DNA of 64,000 bases from Comamonas thiooxydans (GTDB taxonomy: Bacteria > Pseudomonadota > Gammaproteobacteria > Burkholderiales > Burkholderiaceae_C): contig NZ_AP026738.1 in the NCBI RefSeq assembly GCF_002157685.2, positions 2,728,001 to 2,792,000 of the forward strand. Reading direction: 5' to 3'. The notes under the pieces were generated by a model, which saw only the letters and a program-made list of their open reading frames with translations, ran no database searches and had not been told where the DNA came from. The translations under genes were made by a program, and so were the position numbers. Below, piece by piece: positions 9,047 through 17,106 of the stretch (its first letter is position 1; every line of letters starts with the position of its first letter).

Positions 9047-9931
9047 ATGAGTGAGATGAAGAACCTGAGACAGCATCCCATCGAGCATCTGCGTGGCGTC
9101 ATCCCCGGCATCCGGCCTTTTCCGGATGTGGCTGACGTCTTCGCCGAGCCGGTCGAGAAGTACGCGCGGCATTTTTTGCCGCTGGTCAGCATCGACCTGG
9201 CGCTGCTCGACGATGCCTGGAGCGGGCCGCTTCATCTCGTCGCCCCTTGCGAGCCCTACGAAGGGCAAGTCGGGGAGTGGGGCGGTGAGGAGTTTGGCAA
9301 CGCGCTGCTCAAGCCTGACTGGCTGGCTTTCAAGCTCAACGAACAAGGCAGGTACGAGCTGCTGGGCGACTGGCGCTACTTCATGCTGGAGCAGGATCGG
9401 GCCGACTGGGCGGAAAAATCGCTCGACTGGCGCGAGGTGCGCAGCCAGCATCGTGAACTGGTCAAACTTGGGGTTGTGCCGCCGTTTGAACTGCACCACG
9501 AGGCCAAGTACTCATGGCGCGATGTGATGGAGCTGCATTACGCAATCCAGCACGCGGCCTATGAGCAGGCCAGGCGGGACTTTCTGGCCCATGGCTGGAA
9601 TGCCGCCAAGCCCTGGAATGACGCTGCTGAAGTTGCCAAGCTGCCTTTGTATGAGCCAGGCACGGACTGTTATGACTCCACTTCAGGGCGCTATCTGCTC
9701 GGCGTGCTGGGCGGGCCTGCGTGGGGTGGTAACTGGAGCAATCTGACCAACCCGCTGCTCAGCGGCATTGGTACGGATGACGGTATTCACCCCATTCACC
9801 CGGAAACGGGCGCTGCGTTCGAGTTCATCACCAGCACCTATGCCAACGAGTTCACGGGGCATGACTGCGAAATCCTGCTGTTCTACGAGCCCCAAAGCCG
9901 TACCGTGCTGCAGACCTTTGATTGGAGCTAA
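9047..9931 (+). CDS. Unrecognised protein encoded between aceF and lpdA
   Basis: About 294 residues, soluble, rich in Trp, Asp and Glu, with no signal peptide or membrane segment. I do not recognise a family. Visible features are an N-terminal stretch HPIEHLRGVIPGIRPFPDV, a long charged middle (DRADWAEKSLDWREVRSQHR), and a C-terminal Gly/Trp-rich part containing LGGPAWGGNWSN and STYANEFTGHDCEILLFYEP, which looks like a beta-rich fold. An in-frame ATG at 9020 would add nine residues; neither start has a clear Shine-Dalgarno. GC content and codon use match the neighbours, so the frame is believable. It separates aceF from lpdA, which are usually adjacent; whether it belongs functionally to the complex is unknown. 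Confidence 0.8.
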   Translation: MSEMKNLRQHPIEHLRGVIPGIRPFPDVADVFAEPVEKYARHFLPLVSIDLALLDDAWSGPLHLVAPCEPYEGQVGEWGGEEFGNALLKPDWLAFKLNEQGRYELLGDWRYFMLEQDRADWAEKSLDWREVRSQHRELVKLGVVPPFELHHEAKYSWRDVMELHYAIQHAAYEQARRDFLAHGWNAAKPWNDAAEVAKLPLYEPGTDCYDSTSGRYLLGVLGGPAWGGNWSNLTNPLLSGIGTDDGIHPIHPETGAAFEFITSTYANEFTGHDCEILLFYEPQSRTVLQTFDWS

Positions 9932-10022
9932 GGCGTCACCGTCCGGCTTCAAACCGAGAAAAATCGTTTTTGCTGCCTGATCCTTCAGGCGGCGCAGAGA
10001 CAAAACCAAGATAGGAGCGCAT

Positions 10023-11861
10023 ATGAGCCTCATCGATATCAAGGTACCCAACATCGGCGACTTCGCCGAAGTGGGCGTGATCGAACTGCTGGTCAACGCC
10101 GGCGACACCGTGTCCGTGGACCAGTCCCTCATCACCGTGGAGAGCGACAAGGCCTCCATGGAAATTCCTAGCAGCCACGCTGGCGTTGTGAAGGAAATCA
10201 AGGTCAAGGTCGGTGACAAGGTTGCCGAAGGCTCCGTCGTGCTGTCGCTGGAAGTGGCAGCCGGTGCTGCCGCACCGGTACAAGCCGCAGCGCCTGCGCC
10301 CGCCGCAGCCGCTCCCGCACCTGTGGCCGCCCCCGTGGCTGCCGCTCCAGCTCCCGTGGCCAGCAACTTTGCCGGCACCGTGGACATGGACTGCGACGTG
10401 GTCGTTCTGGGCGGTGGCCCTGGCGGCTACTCCGCCGCCTTCCGCGCAGCCGACCTGGGCCTGAAGGTCGTGCTGGTCGAGCGCTACGCCACCCTGGGCG
10501 GTGTCTGCCTGAACGTGGGTTGCATCCCCTCCAAGGCCCTGCTGCACGTGGCTGCCGTGATGGGTGAAGTCAAACATCTGGAAGTGGCTGGCGTGAAGTT
10601 TGCCGCTCCTGAAGTGAACATCGACCAGTTGCGCGGCCACAAGGAAAAGGTCATCGGCAAGCTGACCGGCGGTCTGGGCCAGATGGCCAAGATGCGCAAG
10701 GTCACCGTCGTGCGTGGCTACGGCAACTTCGTGTCTGCCAACCACATCGAAGTCGAAGAAACCACCGGTTCAGGCCAGGAAAAGACCGGCAGCAAGAAGA
10801 TCGTTCAATTCAAGAACGCCATCATCGCTGCAGGCTCGCAAGCCGTGCACCTGCCTTTCATGCCCAAGGACCCCCGCGTGGTCGATTCCACCGGTGCTCT
10901 GGACCTGAAGGAAGTGCCCAAGCGCATGCTGATTCTGGGCGGCGGCATCATCGGCCTGGAAATGGGCACCGTCTACAGCACCCTGGGCGCACGCTTGGAC
11001 GTGGTGGAAATGATGGACGGCCTGATGCAAGGCGCCGACCGCGACCTGGTCAAGGTCTGGCAGAAGATGAACGCGCCACGCTTCGACAACATCATGGTCA
11101 ACACCAAGACCGTGGGTGCCGAAGCCACGCCCGAAGGCATCAAGGTCACGTTCGCTCCTGCCAAGGACGGCGTCACCGTGCCCGAACCCCAGACCTACGA
11201 CCTGGTTCTGCAAGCCGTGGGCCGCACGCCCAACGGCAAGAAGATCAGCGCCGACAAGGCTGGCGTGGCTGTGACCGATCGCGGCTTCATCGACGTCGAC
11301 ATCCAGATGCGCACCAATGTGCCCAACATCTTCGCGATCGGCGACATCGTGGGTCAGCCCATGCTGGCACACAAGGCCGTGCACGAAGCGCACGTCGCTG
11401 CTGAAGTCATCGCCGGCGAACTGCAAGGCAACAAGGAACTGGCTGCTGCCGCCTTCAACGCCCGCGTGATTCCTTCGGTCGCCTACACCGACCCTGAAGT
11501 GGCATGGGTGGGTCTGACAGAAGACCAGGCCAAGGCACAAGGCATCAAGGTCAAGAAGGGTCTGTTCCCCTGGGCTGCTTCCGGCCGCGCCATCGCCAAC
11601 GGTCGCGACGAAGGCTTCACCAAGCTGCTGTTTGATGACTCCCCCGAAGCCCACGGCCACGGCCGTATCCTGGGCGGCGGCATGGTCGGCACACACGCAG
11701 GCGACATGATCGGCGAAATCGCCCTGGCCATCGAAATGGGCGCGGACACCGTGGACATCGGCAAGACCATCCACCCCCACCCAACCCTTGGCGAGTCCAT
11801 CGGCATGGCGGCGGAAGTGGCGCACGGTTCCTGCACGGACGTGCCACCCACACGCAAGTAA
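10023..11861 (+). CDS. lpdA: Dihydrolipoyl dehydrogenase with N-terminal lipoyl domain, pyruvate dehydrogenase E3
   Basis: E3 flavoprotein reoxidises dihydrolipoyl groups of E2 with NAD. Its 612 residues exceed the usual 470 or so because a lipoyl domain is fused at the N terminus (residues 1-77, lipoylated K43 in [13 protein letters not shown]), followed by an Ala-Pro linker, as known for several betaproteobacterial E3 enzymes. The E3 body has the FAD motif [14 protein letters not shown] at about 124, the redox disulfide CLNVGC at about 161-166, the NAD motif [12 protein letters not shown], the second FAD motif [15 protein letters not shown] and the C-terminal catalytic HPHPTLGES. An SD-like AGGAG precedes the ATG. 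It closes the pyruvate dehydrogenase cluster. Confidence 0.97.
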   Translation: MSLIDIKVPNIGDFAEVGVIELLVNAGDTVSVDQSLITVESDKASMEIPSSHAGVVKEIKVKVGDKVAEGSVVLSLEVAAGAAAPVQAAAPAPAAAAPAPVAAPVAAAPAPVASNFAGTVDMDCDVVVLGGGPGGYSAAFRAADLGLKVVLVERYATLGGVCLNVGCIPSKALLHVAAVMGEVKHLEVAGVKFAAPEVNIDQLRGHKEKVIGKLTGGLGQMAKMRKVTVVRGYGNFVSANHIEVEETTGSGQEKTGSKKIVQFKNAIIAAGSQAVHLPFMPKDPRVVDSTGALDLKEVPKRMLILGGGIIGLEMGTVYSTLGARLDVVEMMDGLMQGADRDLVKVWQKMNAPRFDNIMVNTKTVGAEATPEGIKVTFAPAKDGVTVPEPQTYDLVLQAVGRTPNGKKISADKAGVAVTDRGFIDVDIQMRTNVPNIFAIGDIVGQPMLAHKAVHEAHVAAEVIAGELQGNKELAAAAFNARVIPSVAYTDPEVAWVGLTEDQAKAQGIKVKKGLFPWAASGRAIANGRDEGFTKLLFDDSPEAHGHGRILGGGMVGTHAGDMIGEIALAIEMGADTVDIGKTIHPHPTLGESIGMAAEVAHGSCTDVPPTRK

Positions 11862-11889
11862 GCGTATCGATCAAGCGTTATCGCTTGCT

Positions 11890-11920
11890 AAAAAAGGCAG
11901 CCTTTGGGCTGCCTTTTTTT
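11890..11920 (+). terminator. Rho-independent terminator of the aceE-lpdA cluster
   Basis: A-rich lead, stem AAAGGCAGCC/GGCTGCCTTT with loop TTTG, then a run of seven T. It is a textbook intrinsic terminator 29 nt after lpdA, and marks the left border of the accessory island. Confidence 0.9.
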
Positions 11921-11951
11921 AGCTGCTTGCGTTTTATAAGTGAGTACTAGT

Positions 11952-11976
11952 TTATACAAATAGCAATATTGTTGCT
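11952..11976 (+). promoter_or_regulatory. Possible promoter/operator of the FRG-DUF262 pair
   Basis: A -10-like TATACA (11953-11958) is followed by the dyad AGCAATATTGTTGCT (11962-11976, arms AGCAA/TTGCT). This is the only dyad seen between the lpdA terminator and the first island gene. No good -35 was found, so the assignment is tentative. Confidence 0.3.
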
Positions 11977-12071
11977 CATTTCTTGTTCTTAAGATTTATC
12001 TGTGATGTTTGACAGGATTTTTTCTTGCTGAAATAATGGAGCCAAATTTTTATTTGGAAAAAGATTTTCGA

Positions 12072-12839
12072 ATGATTAAAGAAATAAATATAAATTCTTT
12101 GACAAGCTTCACGAATGCAATTGAAGAATATTTGAATATAGATCCAAATATTAAATGGTTTAGGGGGTCTGGTAATGCTAAGGAGCATAAGCTTGAGCCA
12201 AGTCTTTTTAGGCACAAAAAGGTTAAAAACTCTGAAATAGATGTGGTTGATTTAGAGGCAAATATTAAAAGAAGGTTTGCCCAGACTAGCCCCCCTTTCT
12301 ACGAAGGGAGAATTGCATCAAACGACTTTGATGCAATATTCATGCAGCAGCATTTTGGCGTGCCAACTAGGTTGCTTGATTGGAGTGAAAATCCATTTAT
12401 TGCTCTTTATTTTGCTTTGTCCTCTTCTGAAAAAGATAAAGATGCAGTGGTTTGGATGCTTGATCCAATAAAGTGGAATAAAAAATCTTTAAATAATCAA
12501 GGTCTCGATAGAATACCGGATACTTCGTTCGAAAATGCGAGGAGGTTTCTTTCTAATCCGGGGGACGATTTTGCGATGTCTGATCCTATTGCGATTTATG
12601 GTGATCATATAAACTCAAGAATAACGGCCCAGAGAGGTAATTTTACAATGTTTTGTAAATCACTAACTCCAATGGAAGATATCGGGTATGCGGGAGATTC
12701 TTTAATTAAGATATTAATTCCTTCTTCAGAGAAAGACAATCTTTATAAAAAAATGCTTTCTATTGGATATACGCATTCCGTTATATATCCAGATTTCTCT
12801 GGTCTAAGTGTTGAGTTGAAAACTTATTTTGGGTTCTAA
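12072..12839 (+). CDS. FRG-domain protein, first gene of an AT-rich defence-like pair
   Basis: 255 residues from ATG 12072. An in-frame ATG at 12036 and TTG at 12009 would lengthen it, but the family fold normally begins with a segment like MIKEININSLTSFTNAI, and GGAAAAAG lies before 12072. FRG-domain hallmarks are WFRG at residues 29-32, then QHFGVPTRLLDWSENP at 93-108, followed by FIALYFAL and, further on, ARRFLSNPGDDF and ITAQRGNFTMF. Biochemical function of FRG domains is not established; they are common in phage and genomic-island genes. The stop is one base before the ATG of the DUF262 gene, so the two are translated as a unit. DNA is far more AT-rich than the flanks, pointing to horizontal acquisition. 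Confidence 0.88.
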   Translation: MIKEININSLTSFTNAIEEYLNIDPNIKWFRGSGNAKEHKLEPSLFRHKKVKNSEIDVVDLEANIKRRFAQTSPPFYEGRIASNDFDAIFMQQHFGVPTRLLDWSENPFIALYFALSSSEKDKDAVVWMLDPIKWNKKSLNNQGLDRIPDTSFENARRFLSNPGDDFAMSDPIAIYGDHINSRITAQRGNFTMFCKSLTPMEDIGYAGDSLIKILIPSSEKDNLYKKMLSIGYTHSVIYPDFSGLSVELKTYFGF

Positions 12840-12840
12840 A

Positions 12841-13884
12841 ATGAGCGAAGAAAAATTTGTAGTTAGACCATTTTCTACAACGAGTATAGGTTGGTGGTAT
12901 GCAGAGAGAGATATGCTTGATTTATCTCCTCCTTATCAAAGGAAATCTGGGATATGGAATACTAAGGATAAGGCCTATCTTATCGATTCAATAATCAATG
13001 GATTTGATATGCCTAAATTTTACATAGCTGATTTTTCTTATTACAGCAGTGAGCTGAATAAGTCTGGGAAAATGTATGCTGTGATTGATGGGCGACAGCG
13101 TTTTGAAGCTATTTTTGATTTTATGGATGGGTCTTTAAAATTAGATAAAGATTTTATTTATTTTGCTGATCCAAGTGTGAAAATTGCGGGTTTGAATGCA
13201 GTTGAAATTAATAATCGATATCCTAAAATATTCAAGCGCTTCGAAAGCTTTAATCTTTCAGCGATGGCTGTTTTGACAAATAGAGAGGGGAGAATTAATG
13301 AATTATTTATTCGTTTAAACAAAAGTAAGCCATTAACTGGATCGGAGGTGAGAAGCGCTATTGTGAGCGAGGCTGGTCGCGTAATAAAAGAGGCTGCTGC
13401 TCATAAATTTTTTACAAATAATGTTGATTTCAGTAATCTGAGAAAACAACATGAAAATGCTGCGGCAAAAATTGTACTTTTTGAGCATAGAGGTGGTTTT
13501 GTTGAGACAAAGAAAGTAAATCTTGATAGATTTGTTTTGCAGGCCGTAAGTGCGGAGAAAGATTTTAAGGAAATTGAAAATACTGTTAAGAGAAATCTAG
13601 ACTTGTTAGCTAAAAGATTTGATGTTAAAGATGATCTTTTGAAAAATTCTGGCGTAATACCAGTTTATTATTGGCTTGTTAGAAATAATCAAAAAATTAA
13701 TGATATTAGAGATAGAATTGAAAGCTTTGAAGTTCTTAAGAAAACGGATTTAAGTAACCCGGATATCATCTCTTATATTAATGCAAGTCGAAGCACTAAT
13801 GATGAGCATAGTTATCGTGTTCGATATTTAATATTGGATCGTTTTGTTAAGACCGGGCTGTTGGATAATTACTATGATTTTTAG
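12841..13884 (+). CDS. DUF262 (ParB/GmrSD N-domain-like) protein without an HNH domain
   Basis: 347 residues. The DUF262 signature is clear: LDLSPPYQRKSGIW at 26-39, VIDGRQRFEAI at 81-91 (the DGQQR motif, here DGRQR) and ELFIRLNKSKPLTGSEVRSAI at 154-174. In GmrSD-type type IV restriction enzymes this domain is the nucleotide-dependent part and is followed by a DUF1524 HNH nuclease. Here the remaining 170 residues are helical and charged and I see no HNH motif. The gene follows the FRG gene without a gap. A sampled 60-nt stretch at 13561 is 25% GC against well over 55% in lpdA, so the codon use is foreign. A role in phage or plasmid defence is inferred, not shown. Confidence 0.88.
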   Translation: MSEEKFVVRPFSTTSIGWWYAERDMLDLSPPYQRKSGIWNTKDKAYLIDSIINGFDMPKFYIADFSYYSSELNKSGKMYAVIDGRQRFEAIFDFMDGSLKLDKDFIYFADPSVKIAGLNAVEINNRYPKIFKRFESFNLSAMAVLTNREGRINELFIRLNKSKPLTGSEVRSAIVSEAGRVIKEAAAHKFFTNNVDFSNLRKQHENAAAKIVLFEHRGGFVETKKVNLDRFVLQAVSAEKDFKEIENTVKRNLDLLAKRFDVKDDLLKNSGVIPVYYWLVRNNQKINDIRDRIESFEVLKKTDLSNPDIISYINASRSTNDEHSYRVRYLILDRFVKTGLLDNYYDF

Positions 13885-13959
13885 TATCTATTTAATTAAA
13901 TTGGTTTTTAAAATTGAAGAAACTCGGGACTTTGCCGTTTAGTGATATATCGTCGCAAG

Positions 13960-14612
13960 CGACAGATGCAGGGGCGCGCCCGGATAGGCGACTTTCTTTT
14001 CTTGCTCGTGCAAGCAAAGAAGGCAAAAGATACGCCCCTACTGTCCGCGTCCCTACACTTCGCTACGGGCAAACCTGCGTCACGCTATTCAGACTGAGGT
14101 GCGGAAAAACTCGCTTGGCGCTGGGTGCGTCGCTCAAACAAAGTACCAAAAATTTGATAATGATGCATGGGCGCTCTTCGGTACCAATGCCTGCTGCCTG
14201 AACAGCAGCCGCAGGCGTAGACACAAGGGTGAGGAGCCGGGATTGGGCGGCTTGCCTGATTTGTGACGAAATGGCTTCTAGCACTTACTTATCAAGCGGT
14301 AGCACCTATCTATTTTGATAAAGAAGCTATCCCGCCTCCCTTGCCCTTTCGCCCGCGCCTGCGATGGCTGCCTCTTGTTGCGGGCAGCTGCACTGCAGAG
14401 TGCAAACGCATCATTATCAAATTTGTGCCAATTTATTTGAGCAGCAGTGAGTTTTGCAGCACGGCAACAAGAGGTTGGCGGCGCAGGTTTGCCCCATGGT
14501 GCAGCGAAGGGGGACGCGGCAGTAGAGCCAGGCGCTTTGTCTACTTTCTGGCCACAGAAAGTAGGTTGCTCGTCGGGGCGAAACCCGGTATCTGTCCTTC
14601 AATCAGGCATGA
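13960..14612. repeat. Large imperfect inverted-repeat element
   Basis: Two diverged arms face each other: about 13960-14240 and 14328-14612. Matching blocks include AAATTTGATAATGATGC (ends at 14166) against GCATCATTATCAAATTT (from 14409); GGGCAAACCTGC near 14060 against GCAGGTTTGCCC near 14475; and GACAGGGA/CTACTG-type blocks further out. Each arm carries its own small hairpin: TTCTTTTCTTGCT...AGCAAAGAA near 13990-14020, and CTACTTTCTG...CAGAAAGTAG near 14540-14565. The ORFs that cross the region (for example 13914-14201) have no protein-like features. It looks like two head-to-head copies of a dispersed non-coding repeat rather than genes. It fills the 928 bp between the DUF262 gene and hipB. 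Confidence 0.7.
14276..14331. repeat. Intergenic TGATAGCT/AGCGCTT-family repeat in the loop of the inverted-repeat element
   Basis: TTCTAGCACTT, then AAGCGGTAGCACCTATC and a final TTTGATAAAGAAGCTATC; diverged copies of the same modules as at 861-898. It lies between the two large arms. Confidence 0.45.
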
Positions 14613-14727
14613 GGCTAAAACAAAATAACAAGCCAAAACCTTTTCATCCCTAATCAAAATAATCACAAGAAGCTATCAAATCAGTATCGCTTTGTCGCCA
14701 GCAACAGAGGGCGCGCTGGTTGGGTAA

Positions 14728-14743
14728 TTTCCCGATCAGGAAA
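14728..14743. promoter_or_regulatory. HipB-type operator site 1
   Basis: Palindrome TTTCCCGATCAGGAAA, 70 bp before the hipB start. Its centre is 50 bp from that of site 2, about five helical turns. Confidence 0.7.
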
Positions 14744-14772
14744 TATAGATTCCTTTTCACGGTGCTCTGGCG

Positions 14773-14793
14773 CATAATTTCCCGAACGGGAAT
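14773..14793 (+). promoter_or_regulatory. HipB-type operator site 2 overlapping a -10-like element
   Basis: TTTCCCGAACGGGAAT at 14778-14793 shares the consensus of site 1. The hexamer CATAAT (14773-14778) immediately precedes and touches it and would make a reasonable -10 for hipBA, so binding here would block transcription. This is autoregulation by inference from toxin-antitoxin families. Confidence 0.6.
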
Positions 14794-14812
14794 TTTTAGA
14801 CTCAGTCACCTC

Positions 14813-15073
14813 ATGTCCACGATCCATACCACCGACCAACTAGGCACCGCTCTGCGCACAGCCCGCAAACAACTGGGCCTGACCCAGCCTCAACTCGCCT
14901 TGGCCGCAGGCGTGGGCACGCGATTTATTGTGGATCTAGAGGCTGGCAAGCCCACGGTACGGCTGGAGCATGTGCTACGCGTGATCGATGCGCTGGGCGG
15001 GGAGTTGCAGCTGGGAGGCTTGCCGGATACAGCTTCTGAGGGTGTAGCAGAGGGTGCAGGCCATGGCGCATGA
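14813..15073 (+). CDS. hipB: HipB-like antitoxin, XRE-family repressor
   Basis: 86 residues from ATG 14813 (MSTIHTTDQLGTALRTARKQ); the frame is open further upstream, but that part contains the operators. An HTH_3 domain spans roughly residues 9-62: ALRTARKQLGLTQPQLALAA, then VGTRFIVDLEAGKPTVRLEH, which fits XRE repressors. The last 20 residues are Gly/Ala rich and probably flexible. The hipA start lies inside its 3' end, overlapping by 11 nt, so production is coupled. It is expected to bind the palindromes upstream and neutralise the HipA kinase. Confidence 0.9.
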   Translation: MSTIHTTDQLGTALRTARKQLGLTQPQLALAAGVGTRFIVDLEAGKPTVRLEHVLRVIDALGGELQLGGLPDTASEGVAEGAGHGA

Positions 15074-16346
15074 ACTCGACGTCTGGCTGTTTGAGCGGCG
15101 CGTCGGCAGCCTGTCACTGGTGCATGGACGGCTGAGCTTTGCCTATGCGCCCGCCTGGTTGGCGCTGCCGCAGGCTACGGCTTTGTCGCAGTCGTTGCCC
15201 TTGCAGGCCGAACCCTTTGGCGATCATCAGACCCGGCCTTTCTTCGCCGGTCTGCTGCCCGAGGGGCAGATGCGCCGCTTGATTGCCCAGCAGTTTCAGG
15301 TGTCGGGCCAGAATGATTTTGCGTTGCTGGACTATATTGGCGGCGAGTGCGCGGGGGCGGTGACTTTTCTGGAGCCGGGGCAAGCCTTGCCGCAGACTAA
15401 CGGGACTGGGGCGACCGGGGCAGCGGCCGATGTGGATTGGCTCAGCGATGAAAAGCTGCTCGCTCTGCTGGACGAGCTACCGCGTCGCCCTATGCTGGCG
15501 GGAGACGACGGCCTGCGGCTATCTTTGGCCGGCGCGCAGGATAAGTTGCCCGTGGTTTTTGATGGTCAGCGCTTTGGCCTGCCGCGCAACGGCGCGCCCA
15601 GTTCGCATATTTTGAAGCCCGCCATCCATATGGTGGAGGACAGCGTGGCCAATGAAGGCTTTTGCATGCTGCTGGCTGAGGTGATGGGGCTGAGGCCTGC
15701 CAATGCCCGAGTCCATAGCGTGCTGGGTCGCTCGTTTTTGCTGGTGGCGCGCTACGACCGCGTGCTGAAGAATGATGCACAGCATTCGCCGCAACTGCAG
15801 CGAATGCATCAGGAAGACTTTTGCCAGGCGCTGTGCGTGGTGCCCGAGACGAAGTACCAGAACGAGGGCGGGCCAGGCCTGGCGCAATGCTTTGCCTTGC
15901 TGCGCAGCGTGACCCGCCCCAGCGCGCCGCAGGTGTTGAGGTTGCTGGATGGGGTGATCTTCAACGCGCTGATAGGCAACCATGATGCGCATGGCAAGAA
16001 TTTCTCTCTGCTTTATGGCGGGCGTAGCCCTGTGCTGGCACCGTTCTACGACCTGCTGGCTACGGCGATCTACCCCCAGCTGATGCCCAAGATGACAATG
16101 AAGATTGGCAGCAAATACAAGTTCTGCGAGCTGGAGGCCAGGCATTGGGAGCAGTTTGCCGAAGAAGCAGGCCTAGCCAAGGCCGCGACGCGCAAGCGTT
16201 TGCAGGAGCTGGCGAACGAGCTTCCCATCACTGCTCGCAAACTTCAGGCCGCGCAGCAGCATGGTTTTGCGGGCAATGCGGTGGTGGAGCAGATTGTGCA
16301 ATTGATAGAGCAGCGCTGCGCCTTGACGCTGCGGCGCATGGCCTGA
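15063..16346 (+). CDS. hipA: HipA-like serine/threonine kinase toxin
   Basis: 427 residues from ATG 15063; a GTG at 15054 is an alternative. The N-terminal subdomain (1-110) matches the HipA N1 module, with FFAGLLPEGQMRRLIAQQF. The kinase core follows: LSLAGAQDKLPVVFDGQRFG is the Gly-rich ATP loop region, SSHILKPAI carries the ATP-site lysine, and VARYDR precedes HQEDFCQAL. The catalytic loop GNHDAHGKNFSLLY places the base D308 with N306 and N313, and APFYDLLAT holds the Mg-binding Asp. All kinase residues I can check are present, so it is probably active. Known HipA proteins phosphorylate aminoacyl-tRNA synthetases and induce growth arrest; the target here is unknown. Confidence 0.93.
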   Translation: MAHELDVWLFERRVGSLSLVHGRLSFAYAPAWLALPQATALSQSLPLQAEPFGDHQTRPFFAGLLPEGQMRRLIAQQFQVSGQNDFALLDYIGGECAGAVTFLEPGQALPQTNGTGATGAAADVDWLSDEKLLALLDELPRRPMLAGDDGLRLSLAGAQDKLPVVFDGQRFGLPRNGAPSSHILKPAIHMVEDSVANEGFCMLLAEVMGLRPANARVHSVLGRSFLLVARYDRVLKNDAQHSPQLQRMHQEDFCQALCVVPETKYQNEGGPGLAQCFALLRSVTRPSAPQVLRLLDGVIFNALIGNHDAHGKNFSLLYGGRSPVLAPFYDLLATAIYPQLMPKMTMKIGSKYKFCELEARHWEQFAEEAGLAKAATRKRLQELANELPITARKLQAAQQHGFAGNAVVEQIVQLIEQRCALTLRRMA

Positions 16347-16394
16347 GCGCGCGCGATTTCACGCCTAGATCGGAGCGTAGCGATGTCAATTTAA

Positions 16395-16410
16395 TTTCCC
16401 GAACGGGAAA
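16395..16410. promoter_or_regulatory. HipB-type operator site 3, downstream of hipA
   Basis: TTTCCCGAACGGGAAA, the most symmetric of the four copies, 49 bp after the hipA stop. Having the same operator behind the toxin gene is unusual. Confidence 0.65.
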
Positions 16411-16443
16411 TATTGATTGAAATCAGGTGCTGCAAGTCAAGAA

Positions 16444-16459
16444 TTTCCTGATCGGGAAA
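16444..16459. promoter_or_regulatory. HipB-type operator site 4, ahead of the GFA gene
   Basis: TTTCCTGATCGGGAAA, centre 49 bp from site 3, nearly the same spacing as sites 1 and 2. A -10-like TATACT follows at 16463-16468, so this pair may control the downstream GFA-family gene. Confidence 0.6.
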
Positions 16460-16470
16460 TTTTATACTTC

Positions 16471-16516
16471 ATAGCTTCTTGTGCTTGCTGCATAAGCACT
16501 TGAGTCTGATTTGATG
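16471..16516. repeat. Intergenic TGATAGCT/AGCGCTT-family repeat
   Basis: ATAGCTTCTTGTGCTT, spacer, ATAAGCACTTGAG, then TGATTTGA. It is a diverged member of the same dispersed family, between hipA and the GFA gene. Confidence 0.45.
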
Positions 16517-16577
16517 GATATTGAATGTCGCTGGTTTCAGCACTACCGATAAGAACCGTATTGATGGAGACAAACCC

Positions 16578-17054
16578 GTGCCAACCCCCAGCCTTGATTT
16601 TTCCCGACCGCTCCAAGCCGCCTGCCACTGCGGCGCAGTGCGCTTTACCGTGCTGCTCAGCGACGGTCTGAACACCGCGCGGCGCTGCAATTGTTCGTTT
16701 TGCCGCATGCGTGGGGCGGTGGCCGTGTCGGCAGAGCTCAGCGGAATCGAGGTGCTGCAGGGCCAGGATGCGTTGACGCTCTACCAGTTCAACACCGGGC
16801 AGGCCAAGCATTTCTTTTGCAAGCATTGCGGCATCTATACCTTCCATCAGCGACGCTCGTCGCCGCATCAGTATGGTGTGAATGTGGCTTGCATAGCGGG
16901 CATGAGCCCGTTTGACTTTGCCGAAGTGGTGGTGAGCGAGGGGCGCTCGCACCCCAGCGACCGCCGCGCAGGCACTGCTGCGGGCAAGTCTGTGGCGGCA
17001 GGCTGGCTGAGTTACAAGGCGAATCCCTTGGCCGAAGCGCAGCTTGAGGAATGA
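16578..17054 (+). CDS. GFA-family zinc-binding protein
   Basis: 158 residues from GTG 16578, chosen because GGAG lies 8 nt ahead of it; a TTG at 16521 has no SD. The family (glutathione-dependent formaldehyde-activating enzyme-like, CENP-V fold) binds zinc through cysteines, seen here as CHCGAVRF at 16-23, CNCSFCRMRG and FFCKHCGIY. The fold is complete through NVACIAGMSPFDF. Most members have no proven activity, so a glutathione/formaldehyde role is only a family name. Its upstream region contains two HipB-type operators. Confidence 0.9.
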   Translation: MPTPSLDFSRPLQAACHCGAVRFTVLLSDGLNTARRCNCSFCRMRGAVAVSAELSGIEVLQGQDALTLYQFNTGQAKHFFCKHCGIYTFHQRRSSPHQYGVNVACIAGMSPFDFAEVVVSEGRSHPSDRRAGTAAGKSVAAGWLSYKANPLAEAQLEE

Positions 17055-17057
17055 TTC

Positions 17058-17106
17058 TGATAGCTGCTAGTGCTTCAAAGGGTAGCGTTAGCGGTCATTT
17101 TTAATG
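17058..17106. repeat. Intergenic TGATAGCT/AGCGCTT-family repeat
   Basis: TGATAGCTGCTAGTGCTT followed by GGTAGCGTTAGCGGTCATTTTT, right after the GFA gene stop. The trailing T-run suggests a terminator role for this copy. Confidence 0.55.

Noticed and set aside
13914..14201. 95-codon frame with a protein-like start
   Set aside because: It sits within one arm of the inverted-repeat element and has no hydrophobic core or SD; I treat it as a repeat.
15114..16145. Minus-strand frames inside hipA
   Set aside because: They overlap a gene with complete HipA kinase motifs.
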